From positions 1 through 8,141 of the forward strand of contig CAMOVS010000038.1 in the NCBI GenBank assembly GCA_946627575.1: a stretch of DNA of 8,141 bases, given 5' to 3'. Source of the DNA: an uncultured Lachnospiraceae bacterium (GTDB taxonomy: Bacteria > Bacillota > Clostridia > Lachnospirales > Lachnospiraceae). A program made the translations under genes and the position numbers. The notes under the pieces were generated by a model. It worked only from the letters and a program-made list of their open reading frames with translations, did not search any database and was not told the DNA's origin. Positions 1 to 5,396 of this stretch are shown here, in pieces. Position 1 is the first letter of the stretch. The number at the start of each line of letters is the position of its first letter.

Positions 1-4
1 GATA

Positions 5-358
5 ATGAGTCGTGCTTTTGCCGGGCAGGTCGATCCGGATAAGGCGGTAATACCCCAGGCCTTTCGTGATATTTCTCTCCGCAGGCTGATCAATGATACC
101 TTAAGTCAGGCCGGAGCTGCTCTGGATGAATATCGCAAAACAGGCAATTCATCTGCTTACCATATATATTTTCGGCTTCTCATGTACCTGATGGGTTATA
201 GCTCCCATTTTGCCAATGCTTCTGATATACTGGCCTATTGCATGGAATATCTGAAGGTTGACCAGAACAGCCATGGGGCTTTGTACCAGGCTCTTTTGAA
301 GGGGGAAGCCAGGGATATCATTCCCTTCTTTGACAAACTTATGGAAGAGTTGAAATAA
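5..358 (+). CDS. Hypothetical helical protein, possibly 5'-truncated by the window edge
   Basis: I do not recognise this 117-residue protein. It has no signal peptide, no membrane segment and no clear catalytic motif. It reads as mostly alpha-helical, with amphipathic stretches around residues 23-45 (LRRLINDTLSQAG) and 70-117, ending in a charged helix (FFDKLMEELK). A cytosolic location is likely. The reading frame is open to the first base of the window and only four bases precede the ATG, so no ribosome binding site can be seen. The true start may lie upstream and this may be the C-terminal part of a longer protein. The stop is 11 nt before the ATG of the next gene and the AGGAGG between them serves that gene, so the two are almost certainly co-transcribed and may work together. 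Coding status is well supported; function is unknown. Confidence 0.75.
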   Translation: MSRAFAGQVDPDKAVIPQAFRDISLRRLINDTLSQAGAALDEYRKTGNSSAYHIYFRLLMYLMGYSSHFANASDILAYCMEYLKVDQNSHGALYQALLKGEARDIIPFFDKLMEELK

Positions 359-369
359 CAGGAGGAACC

Positions 370-891
370 ATGATGGCAGCATCAATATCAGACAGTGCCG
401 GCAAGATGATCTTTCAGAGTGATATGGCGGCTAATATAAGACGTATCAATAAAGTAGACTATGCGGTCTTTGAGGGACAGCACGATAATGGAGCGGTAGC
501 TGTAGACTTTGAGATCCGGATGAAGATTGGCTATATCAAAAAGAAATCCATGGACCTGATCAAGAATGATCACATTATCTTTCAGAAGAGAGATCCATTG
601 TTTTTCCTCCTTTTTGAAGCGGATAAGAATAAATTCACCAGTGCAGATGATGAAGTGGATTCTTTTGAGGAGAGTGGAAAAACCGGGAACTATTCCTACC
701 ATATCAGCTTCCGGAAAAACCGGAATGCTGTACCGCAGAAAGAGCACTCCAACCTGGGAGGCCGGGCCGGTCAGATGATGGATGAGGTGAATGAGATCCT
801 GGAGAAGCACGGCATCCATGAGGTGGACGCCTCCTCTCCTGTTGCCGAGTACATGAAGAGCTGGAAGCTGGGCCATCCGGACGGAGAGTAG
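370..891 (+). CDS. Conserved-looking hypothetical cytosolic protein, second gene of the pair
   Basis: This 173-residue protein (172 if the second ATG at 373 is used) is not one I recognise. It has no signal peptide or membrane segment. The N-terminal two thirds look like an alpha/beta fold with alternating beta strands (VDYAVFEGQ, AVAVDFEIRMKIGYIKK, DPLFFLLFEADKN, YSYHISFRKN). From about residue 130 a helical, acidic tail follows (QMMDEVNEILEKHG). An AGGAGG at 360-365 lies 4 nt before ATG 370 and 7 nt before ATG 373, so 373 is the slightly better-spaced start. It follows the upstream gene by 11 nt, as in an operon. No terminator hairpin follows it; the promoter of the MATE gene begins 9 nt after its stop. 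Some read-through into MATE is therefore possible. Confidence 0.8.
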   Translation: MMAASISDSAGKMIFQSDMAANIRRINKVDYAVFEGQHDNGAVAVDFEIRMKIGYIKKKSMDLIKNDHIIFQKRDPLFFLLFEADKNKFTSADDEVDSFEESGKTGNYSYHISFRKNRNAVPQKEHSNLGGRAGQMMDEVNEILEKHGIHEVDASSPVAEYMKSWKLGHPDGE

Positions 892-899
892 GAGACCCA

Positions 900-928
900 T
901 TGACATAAGATTATTCAAACTCTATAAT
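900..928 (+). promoter_or_regulatory. Perfect-consensus sigma-A promoter for the MATE gene
   Basis: TTGACA at 900-905 and TATAAT at 923-928 are separated by exactly 17 nt, matching the housekeeping sigma consensus at all twelve positions. Transcription should start at about 934-936. That gives a leader of about 180 nt before the MATE start codon. A promoter this strong ahead of a pump gene suggests control after initiation or by a repressor. Confidence 0.85.
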
Positions 929-934
929 CAGTTA

Positions 935-947
935 TTGACAGGGTCAA
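935..947 (+). promoter_or_regulatory. Palindrome TTGAC-AGG-GTCAA at the transcription start, candidate operator
   Basis: A perfect inverted repeat with 5-bp arms and a 3-bp centre begins 6 nt after the -10 box, right at the predicted start of transcription. This is a typical place for a repressor to block initiation, and drug-efflux genes are often controlled by MarR- or TetR-type repressors. The arms are short, and no regulator gene lies in the window. It could equally form a small hairpin at the 5' end of the RNA. Confidence 0.4.
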
Positions 948-994
948 AGGATTGTATACACCGGTCTTTTGGCCCTGATTGTTTGCGCCGGGCA

Positions 995-1039
995 ATGAGC
1001 CGTCAAGGCCATTTGGAGTTCACTATTTCTAAAGGGTAA
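995..1039 (+). CDS. Possible 14-residue leader peptide upstream of MATE
   Basis: An ATG at 995 opens a short frame encoding MSRQGHLEFTISKG, ending with TAA at 1037-1039, wholly inside the MATE 5' leader. No strong Shine-Dalgarno precedes it, which weakens the case. Its codons contain one arm of a long-range pairing (GCCATTT 1008-1014 with AAATGGC 1068-1074), so a ribosome on this frame would disrupt that fold. That is the arrangement expected for ribosome-stalling attenuation of resistance or efflux genes. It may also be a chance ORF. Confidence 0.3.
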   Translation: MSRQGHLEFTISKG

Positions 1040-1115
1040 CGAAAACGGTACTACTTCAACCTGCAGGAAATGGCTCAGGGAAGAACGGCGGTATGAGAAA
1101 AAGGAGTTGTTTCTT

Positions 1116-2519
1116 ATGTCAAGGCATTATCTATCCGAAGCCGGGAAGTCGGGCAGATTATCATACATGAGCGAGGAGACCAGAGATTTCTGCCGTAAGG
1201 TAGCTGTTCTGGTCTTTCCCATGGCCCTGCAGAACCTGATCAATACAGGCATCGCTTCCATTGATGTGATCATGCTGGGCCGGGTGGGAGAAAAGGTTCT
1301 TTCCGGGGCTTCTCTGGGAGCTCAGGTAGCCTTTGTTATGAACCTGATTGTCTTTGGATTTTGCTCCGGAGCCTCAGTATTGATCGCCCAATATTGGGGG
1401 AAAAGGGATATGAGAGCCATCGAGACTGTATTTGGCATGTCAGCCAAGCTGACGGTTCTTTTGGCACTGGCTTTTATGCTGGCTGCTCTCTTCATTCCCA
1501 ACCTTCTTATGAGGCTCTTCACGAATGATCCCGAAGTCATCCGTCAGGGAATTGCCTATCTCCGTGTTGTAGGGCTTTCCTATCCCTTGAATGCACTGGC
1601 CATGATCTATCTTAATTCCATGCGTAATCTGGGGCAGGTCCGCGTTGCGACAGTGGCTTATTTCTGTTCGCTGGTAACTAATGTGGTAGTTAACAGTCTT
1701 TTTATTTTCGGACTGGCGGGCTTTCCTGCCCTGGGCATAACCGGGGCAGCCATCGGCACGGTCTGTGCCAGAGCAATGGAGGTTCTGATCGTATTGTTAT
1801 ATGACCGCAAGGTGAATCCTCATTTTCGTATGAAATTGGAATTCTTCTTCCGCCGGGATCCCCTTCTTTCTAAAGACTTTTGGACTTATACAGCTCCGGT
1901 GGTAGCCAATGAGCTTATGTGGGGGCTTGGCATGTCTACCATGGCCGCCATCATGGGCCATCTGGGCAGCGAAGTCATCGCAGCGAATTCCGTTGCTCAG
2001 GTATCAAGAAACCTGGCTACGGTTCTGGGTTTTGGCGTGGCCAGTGCGGCAGCCATCATGACAGGTAATGTTATCGGCCAGGGAGACCGGGACCTGGCCA
2101 GGCGAAACGGGAGAAGATTCATGATTCTTTCCGTGCTGACAGGGCTCCTGGGAGCAGGGATTATCCTGGCTGTTCGGCCGATTCTTCTGGCCACCATGGT
2201 TTTAACGGAAGGAGCAGCAAGGAATCTGTCCTTTATGCTTCTGGTCATGGCGGTCTATGTCATTTTTCAATCGGTCAATACTACTGCCGTGGTCGGCATT
2301 TTTCGGGGAGGCGGGGATACCCGCTTTGGCTTCTTTCTGGATGTGGGCTTTATGTGGGGAGTCGGTATCCTGGGAGGATTCTTAAGCGCCTTTGTATTCC
2401 ATGCCCCGACCTTTATCGTCATCCTCTTTCTCCTCTGTGACGAGGAGCTTAAGGTGCCTGTGACACTGATCCGTTATCGGACTTACAAATGGCTGCAGGA
2501 TGTAACCAGGGAGGGATAG
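1116..2519 (+). CDS. MATE family multidrug / cation antiporter
   Basis: This 467-residue integral membrane protein belongs to the MATE (multi-antimicrobial extrusion) family. Members export cationic drugs, dyes or metabolites in exchange for Na+ or H+. Length fits the family (about 450-480). About twelve hydrophobic segments form two similar halves, roughly residues 26-230 and 255-467, joined by a charged cytoplasmic loop around 230-255. Family-like stretches are FPMALQNLINTGIASIDVIM (34-53), GLGITGAA-type residues near 206-214, PVVANELMWGLG in TM7 (261-272), GNVIGQGD (317-324) and FRGGGDTRFGFFLD (396-409). AAGGAG at 1101-1106 is 9 nt before ATG 1116; an in-frame TTG at 1107 abuts it and is too close. 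An ATG at residue 18 is also possible but lacks a good site. It appears monocistronic, with its own promoter and terminator. The substrate cannot be told from sequence. Confidence 0.95.
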   Translation: MSRHYLSEAGKSGRLSYMSEETRDFCRKVAVLVFPMALQNLINTGIASIDVIMLGRVGEKVLSGASLGAQVAFVMNLIVFGFCSGASVLIAQYWGKRDMRAIETVFGMSAKLTVLLALAFMLAALFIPNLLMRLFTNDPEVIRQGIAYLRVVGLSYPLNALAMIYLNSMRNLGQVRVATVAYFCSLVTNVVVNSLFIFGLAGFPALGITGAAIGTVCARAMEVLIVLLYDRKVNPHFRMKLEFFFRRDPLLSKDFWTYTAPVVANELMWGLGMSTMAAIMGHLGSEVIAANSVAQVSRNLATVLGFGVASAAAIMTGNVIGQGDRDLARRNGRRFMILSVLTGLLGAGIILAVRPILLATMVLTEGAARNLSFMLLVMAVYVIFQSVNTTAVVGIFRGGGDTRFGFFLDVGFMWGVGILGGFLSAFVFHAPTFIVILFLLCDEELKVPVTLIRYRTYKWLQDVTREG

Positions 2520-2538
2520 GGTGACAAAAAGAAAAAAT

Positions 2539-2594
2539 GGCGCCGGAATGACCTGATTTCATTATCATAATGAAACGCAGGCCGTTTCGGCGCC
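2539..2594. terminator. Long bidirectional terminator hairpin between convergent genes
   Basis: GGCGCC at 2539-2544 pairs with GGCGCC at 2589-2594. Pairing continues inward through GGAA/TTTC, CCTG/CAGG and TTTCATTAT (2557-2565) with ATAATGAAA (2567-2575), so nearly the whole 56 nt folds as one stem. On the minus strand the hairpin is followed by ATTTTTTCTTTTTG, an excellent U-tract. On the plus strand it is followed only by TGTTATTATTT. It lies 19 nt after the MATE stop and 5 nt beyond the stop of the minus-strand gene, so it serves both, more strongly the minus strand. Confidence 0.9.
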
Positions 2595-2599
2595 TGTTA

Positions 2600-2842
2600 T
2601 TATTTGATCGCTTCGTCTGCTCCGAAGATATTTTTTAAAGAAGACTTTTTGGAGCTGACGATTCCTACGGATGTGGTTTCCTCCGGCATGCCCAGGGCTT
2701 CCCTGAGGGTTGGATCCAGATTGCCGATCACCAGACCGATGGTATCCGGATTCCGGGGATCCCGGTGGACTTCATAGGATCCCCCGGAAGGGGCAGAGAT
2801 GGAAGATTTATTCTCCTTCGTATTGTTAGAACTAATAGACAT
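2600..2842 (-). CDS. 80-residue small protein coupled to the Ig-like secreted protein gene
   Basis: I do not recognise this protein. It has no signal peptide or membrane segment, so it is probably cytosolic. The first 22 residues are low-complexity, rich in Ser, Asn and Lys. A more structured core follows (VHRDPRNPDTIGLVIGNLD, then LREALGMPEETTSVGIVSSKK), and the tail is charged. The ATG at 2842 lies 6 nt after the stop of the upstream Ig-like gene. Its Shine-Dalgarno, GGGGAG, is inside the last codons of that gene, so translation of the two should be coupled. This points to a linked role or a shared expression level. The terminator follows the stop after 5 nt. Function is unknown. Confidence 0.75.
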   Translation of the reverse strand: MSISSNNTKENKSSISAPSGGSYEVHRDPRNPDTIGLVIGNLDPTLREALGMPEETTSVGIVSSKKSSLKNIFGADEAIK

Positions 2843-2848
2843 ATCGGT

Positions 2849-3739
2849 TTACTCCCCGGCAGGAATGACAGTGACAGAAATACCGACTTTTCCGATAGTA
2901 GTGCCTTCGCTGTCTTTCAGAGGCAAAGCAACAGATCCTGAGCGGCCGTTTTCTCCTGCATCTTCCCCTGTAATCTTGAGGGGAACGATCCTTTCATTCC
3001 AGTTGAACCCCCAATCGCAAGAAAAAACCTCGCCATCATATTCGCCTATCTGGGGCAGGATTCTTTGATCACAGCGAACCAGGACCGTCTTAGTCTTGCC
3101 CTCCATAATTTCAATATTGGCATCATCTGCATTCTCAAGACGAAATTCATTGTTACCAGCGACGGTTACATTGACGACACGCTTTCTGCCGCTTTTCTTT
3201 TCTTTAATGGTGATAACCGCAGAGCCGGCAGTTCCCTCGCCGGTGATTCTGACAGGAATCTTTGAGCCCGGTCCTGTGAGGGGAGACGCAGTGGCAATGT
3301 ACTTGTTGCTTGTGCTGACAGTAATCGCAGATTTCTTCTCCGAATTTATAACGATAGTCTGGCTTTCATTTTTGTTCAGTTTGAGGGAAGAGTTGCTTAC
3401 TGTGAAGTAGTCTTCCCTTACAGTGACGGCACAGGTCAGGCGGCGCTTGCCGTGCCGAGCCCAGACGGTACATTTGCCGATGCCTTTTGCGGTGACCTTT
3501 CCTCTGCTTACCGTAGCGATTTTCGCGTTGGAAGTATGCCAGCGGATTTTTTTCTTTTTATGACGGACGAAAAGCTTGAAGGTACCGCCTTTTCTTAAAG
3601 TGATACGCGATTTACTTATTCTTGCCTTCTTTGCCTCTACGGATGCCGCATTGTTTTTTCCGGGCATGATGGAAGGAACCATCACGGCCAGCATCAGGGC
3701 AGTCAGCAGGGCAAAGAGGATTCCTCTTTTGTTATTCAT
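2849..3739 (-). CDS. Secreted basic protein with tandem bacterial Ig-like (BIG2-type) repeats
   Basis: This 296-residue protein begins with a signal peptide: a basic start (MNNKR), hydrophobic core at about residues 6-25 and a likely cleavage after an Ala-rich stretch near 32-36. Residues 40-108 fit a BIG2 domain, with the family hallmark WHTSNAKIATVSRGKVTAKG (67-86) and a closing strand CAVTV. Residues 112-194 and 199-292 look like two further, diverged Ig-like repeats. Both end with a V-x-(K/R)-ITGE segment and a (N/S)VTV strand. Cys90/Cys104 and Cys223/Cys241 could form disulfides within domains 1 and 3. The N-terminal region is unusually basic (RHKKKKIRWH), suggesting contact with anionic wall polymer. 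There is no LPXTG motif or C-terminal membrane anchor, so it is probably released or held by charge. AAGGAT at 3746-3751 supports the start. Adhesion or wall association is inferred. Confidence 0.88.
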   Translation of the reverse strand: MNNKRGILFALLTALMLAVMVPSIMPGKNNAASVEAKKARISKSRITLRKGGTFKLFVRHKKKKIRWHTSNAKIATVSRGKVTAKGIGKCTVWARHGKRRLTCAVTVREDYFTVSNSSLKLNKNESQTIVINSEKKSAITVSTSNKYIATASPLTGPGSKIPVRITGEGTAGSAVITIKEKKSGRKRVVNVTVAGNNEFRLENADDANIEIMEGKTKTVLVRCDQRILPQIGEYDGEVFSCDWGFNWNERIVPLKITGEDAGENGRSGSVALPLKDSEGTTIGKVGISVTVIPAGE

Positions 3740-3789
3740 TTTGTAATCCTTTCTTAACAGATTGGTAACAATTTCCGTGTCCGTCTATT

Positions 3790-3819
3790 ATTCTACTATA
3801 ATCCCGTGCTCATTTTCAA
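3790..3819 (-). promoter_or_regulatory. Probable sigma-A promoter for the Ig-like protein operon
   Basis: On the minus strand, TTGAAA (3819-3814) and TAGAAT (3795-3790) are separated by 18 nt. They would start transcription near 3783, about 44 nt before the ATG. Both boxes differ from consensus by one base, and the region is AT-rich and gene-free. It is the best pair in the interval. Confidence 0.6.
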
Positions 3820-3897
3820 TAGTTTCCATCAAAAAAAGCAATATATAAAGGAATCCTTCATAAAAATGAGGCATTATTAAGCAAAATATATAAAAAT

Positions 3898-4200
3898 TCA
3901 GTGATTTCGAGCATTGAAACAGTGGAAAATGACCTTCTGCCCGGAAGCCAGGGTCGCTTCGTAGCCGGCAACCGCATCGTCAAGCAGGTCTTCCTCATCC
4001 AGCTTTTCATAAGAGATGACCGATTTGATGGAGACGCAGCCTTCCTGACTGGCCAGGTTTAACTGGATCTCATCATCGTCGTAGAAATAGTTGAACCATA
4101 CGGTGTCAAAAGAAATCCATACATCCTGAAAACGGATCTCGCCTACCAGGCCCCGGTATTGGCGAAGCAGGGTTAAGAATTCTGAGGTTTTTGTAGTCAT
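3898..4200 (-). CDS. Hypothetical 100-residue cytosolic protein
   Basis: I do not recognise this protein. It starts at ATG 4200 (MTTKTSEFL), where a GAGGAG lies about 7 nt upstream on the minus strand. An in-frame upstream ATG at 4251 would add 17 residues but overlaps the likely promoter and lacks a binding site. The protein has no signal peptide or membrane helix. It starts with a helix (SEFLTLLRQYRGLVG). A beta-rich, aromatic middle follows (IRFQDVWISFDTVWFNYFYDDDEIQLNLA), then an acidic patch (YEKLDEEDLLDDAVAGYE) and a terminal strand (KVIFHCF). Two clusters of acidic residues might bind metal or a basic partner, but that is a guess. It is divergent from the 279-residue gene at 4486. No clear terminator hairpin follows it, only T-rich sequence on the minus strand. 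Confidence 0.75.
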   Translation of the reverse strand: MTTKTSEFLTLLRQYRGLVGEIRFQDVWISFDTVWFNYFYDDDEIQLNLASQEGCVSIKSVISYEKLDEEDLLDDAVAGYEATLASGQKVIFHCFNARNH

Positions 4201-4252
4201 AAGTATGCTCCTCTTTATATGTAGGTTTATATTATAATCGACATGCCTCACC

Positions 4253-4282
4253 AGTATAACACAAGGCCTGAAATTATGCCAA
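4253..4282 (-). promoter_or_regulatory. Probable promoter for the 100-residue protein gene
   Basis: On the minus strand, TTGGCA (4282-4277) and TATACT (4258-4253) are 18 nt apart, each one base from consensus, giving a start near 4246. An alternative -10 TATAAT lies closer to the gene (about 4232-4237) but has only TTATAC as a -35 at 17 nt. The first pair is preferred. Confidence 0.5.
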
Positions 4283-4297
4283 TCGTCAGGGCAGGCC
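4265..4297. promoter_or_regulatory. Inverted repeat GGCCTG...CAGGCC in the divergent regulatory region
   Basis: GGCCTG at 4265-4270 is the exact reverse complement of CAGGCC at 4292-4297, 21 nt apart. The arms flank the proposed minus-strand -35 box and lie just upstream of the plus-strand promoter at 4310. It could be a shared operator for both divergent genes. Six-base arms can occur by chance. Confidence 0.3.
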
Positions 4298-4309
4298 CAT
4301 CTTACCTGT

Positions 4310-4337
4310 TTGCATGACCGGGTTCCTGTGTTACAAT
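4310..4337 (+). promoter_or_regulatory. Probable promoter for the 279-residue protein / DUF815 ATPase unit
   Basis: TTGCAT at 4310-4315 and TACAAT at 4332-4337 are 16 nt apart. This gives a start near 4344 and a leader of about 140 nt before the ATG at 4486. The -35 is two bases and the -10 one base from consensus, so it is moderate in strength. Confidence 0.5.
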
Positions 4338-4343
4338 AATAGA

Positions 4344-4485
4344 GATGCCATATGAATAAAAATGACTTCTGCGGTTATTATTCATGTCCTGTACCGTCAG
4401 ATCATATGGGCTATCAGACTATGATAGCAGGGATGTGGGATGCTTCAGATAGCAACCTTTTCGCAGAGGCAGGAGGAAATAGAAT
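4344..4485 (+). promoter_or_regulatory. Leader RNA with mutually exclusive hairpins
   Basis: ATGAATAA (4352-4359) pairs with TTATTCAT (4378-4385). GCTATCA (4410-4416) pairs perfectly with TGATAGC (4422-4428) around the loop GACTA. A competing pairing joins GCCATATGA (4347-4355) to TCATATGGGC (4402-4411) with one bulge, and would break both hairpins. Such alternative folds are typical of switch-like leaders. No U-tract is present, and the AGGAGG at 4471-4476 is not part of any pairing I found. No known riboswitch class is recognised. Confidence 0.35.
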
Positions 4486-4504
4486 ATGTATTTATTTTCA
4501 TTAA
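4352..4504 (+). CDS. Possible 50-residue small protein overlapping the start of the next gene
   Basis: An ATG at 4352 opens a 50-codon frame that begins MNKNDFCGYYSCPVPSDHMG, then runs through the leader and ends with TAA at 4502-4504, 17 nt inside the 279-residue gene in another frame. The product would hold three Cys and many aromatic residues and has no membrane segment. No good Shine-Dalgarno precedes the ATG, and the frame may be open by chance. If translated, it would couple to the downstream start and disturb the leader hairpins. Confidence 0.25.
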   Translation: MNKNDFCGYYSCPVPSDHMGYQTMIAGMWDASDSNLFAEAGGNRICIYFH

Positions 4505-5325
4505 TGAAAAGTCTTTATTTTGAACTGGATAAATATAAGATGGAAGGCGTGGATGAATGGGAGCAGGGCAAGAGTACCTTCCGACGTCTGGAGGTTTCCT
4601 ACCCCACCGTGCCGGATATCCATTGCTTTACCATGGAGCTGCGGATTCTCCCTTATCTTGACCGCTACTACATGTTCGTCAATGATGGAAAGACGGAGGT
4701 AAATGTCCGGGAGCCCCAGATTAAGCAGCTGATCTATGAGTTTTATCATGAGCATTTTCCGGAGTATCTGAAGGAGGATATACCGGAAGATCTGTCAGGA
4801 GTCAATATCCTGGACTGCTTTGAGGTCTTCAAGATGCCCTCCTACCGGCCTGAATACGCTTTCCCGGGTCTGGTCAAGCTGGATGACCTGAGGGCGGGCA
4901 AGGTTCATGATGAAAGGCCTCTTCACGCCTACCCCGGCATTGATTTTATTGGGGAGTACAAGGCCGAGAAGATCCGGCAGAGGCCTGCTTTGGGAGGTTT
5001 GGAAATGATTCTGGCCAACCGCAAGCAGCGGGATCCGGATAAACCTACCTGGTCGGACTTCGAAGGATACGAGGAGTTCGGAGGAGACCAAAACAAGGCC
5101 ATCTCCAAGATTGAGCAGATGAAGGCCCTTTACGCACCGGCCATGCAGGGCTTTAATGTGGATGAGATCATTAAGAAGTCTTCCGTAGCGGAGGCCTATG
5201 CAGAACATGATGCCGCCTATCGGAGGCACGTGGAAGAAATGCAGGAAAAAGGAGAGATCGACCTTCCGGCTTCGGATCTGCCGGAATTCGGCGAAGAAGC
5301 ACCTGACCCAGATAAAGAAAAATAG
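4486..5325 (+). CDS. Hypothetical acidic 279-residue protein upstream of DUF815 ATPase
   Basis: I do not recognise this protein family. AGGAGG at 4471-4476, 9 nt before ATG 4486, fixes the start; a second in-frame ATG lies at residue 7. It has no signal peptide or membrane segment and should be cytosolic. Residues 1-125 look like a folded alpha/beta domain (FRRLEVSYPTVPDIHCFTMEL, then LPYLDRYYMFVNDG). Residues 130-200 are polar and rich in Asp, Glu and Pro (DPDKPTWSDFEGYEEFGGDQ). Residues 202-257 are helical and may form a short coiled coil. The tail from about 258 is disordered and strongly acidic (EFGEEAPDPDKEK). The next gene, a DUF815 AAA+ ATPase, starts 71 nt later on the same strand, so the two are probably co-expressed. 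A role as partner, adaptor or substrate of that ATPase is an inference from position only. Confidence 0.85.
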   Translation: MYLFSLMKSLYFELDKYKMEGVDEWEQGKSTFRRLEVSYPTVPDIHCFTMELRILPYLDRYYMFVNDGKTEVNVREPQIKQLIYEFYHEHFPEYLKEDIPEDLSGVNILDCFEVFKMPSYRPEYAFPGLVKLDDLRAGKVHDERPLHAYPGIDFIGEYKAEKIRQRPALGGLEMILANRKQRDPDKPTWSDFEGYEEFGGDQNKAISKIEQMKALYAPAMQGFNVDEIIKKSSVAEAYAEHDAAYRRHVEEMQEKGEIDLPASDLPEFGEEAPDPDKEK

Positions 5326-5396
5326 ACATCCCGTTGGGCACCCGACCGTTCTGAATGAAGATCGGTCTTGTATGAAAGAGGAGCGTAGATTCAGTT

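Larger units (their letters stand above)
935..1115 (+). promoter_or_regulatory. Structured 5' leader RNA of the MATE gene
   Basis: About 180 nt lie between the predicted transcription start and the MATE ATG. By eye, several arms pair. GCCGT (999-1003) pairs with ACGGC (1085-1089). Nested inside, GCCATTT (1008-1014) pairs with AAATGGC (1068-1074). Inside that, 1036-1041 pairs with 1046-1051 around an AAAA loop, with one mismatch. Upstream, GCCC (972-975) can pair with GGGC (990-993). The nesting suggests a real fold. I could not match it to any riboswitch class I know, including guanidine, c-di-GMP, THF or fluoride. No U-tract terminator lies in the leader, so control would more likely be translational. 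Confidence 0.4.

Noticed and set aside
388..918. 176-codon open frame on the minus strand opposite the 173-residue gene
   Set aside because: The plus-strand gene has a strong AGGAGG and operon spacing; the antisense frame has neither and overlaps the MATE promoter.
935..960. Second promoter TTGACA (935) / TATACA (955)
   Set aside because: The spacer is only 14 nt, too short for sigma-A; the first box is better explained as part of the palindrome.
1107..1115. TTG at 1107 as the MATE start
   Set aside because: It directly abuts the AAGGAG, leaving no spacing; ATG 1116 has an ideal 9-nt spacing.
3838..3894. Terminator or repeat in the AT-rich gap (AAGGAATCCTT and two GCAA-TATATAAA-like copies)
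   Set aside because: The palindrome cannot form a stable loop and the repeats are imperfect and AT-rich, so chance is likely.
4795..5229. 144-codon minus-strand open frame inside the 279-residue gene
   Set aside because: Fully antisense to a gene with a good start signal, with no ribosome binding site or recognisable product.
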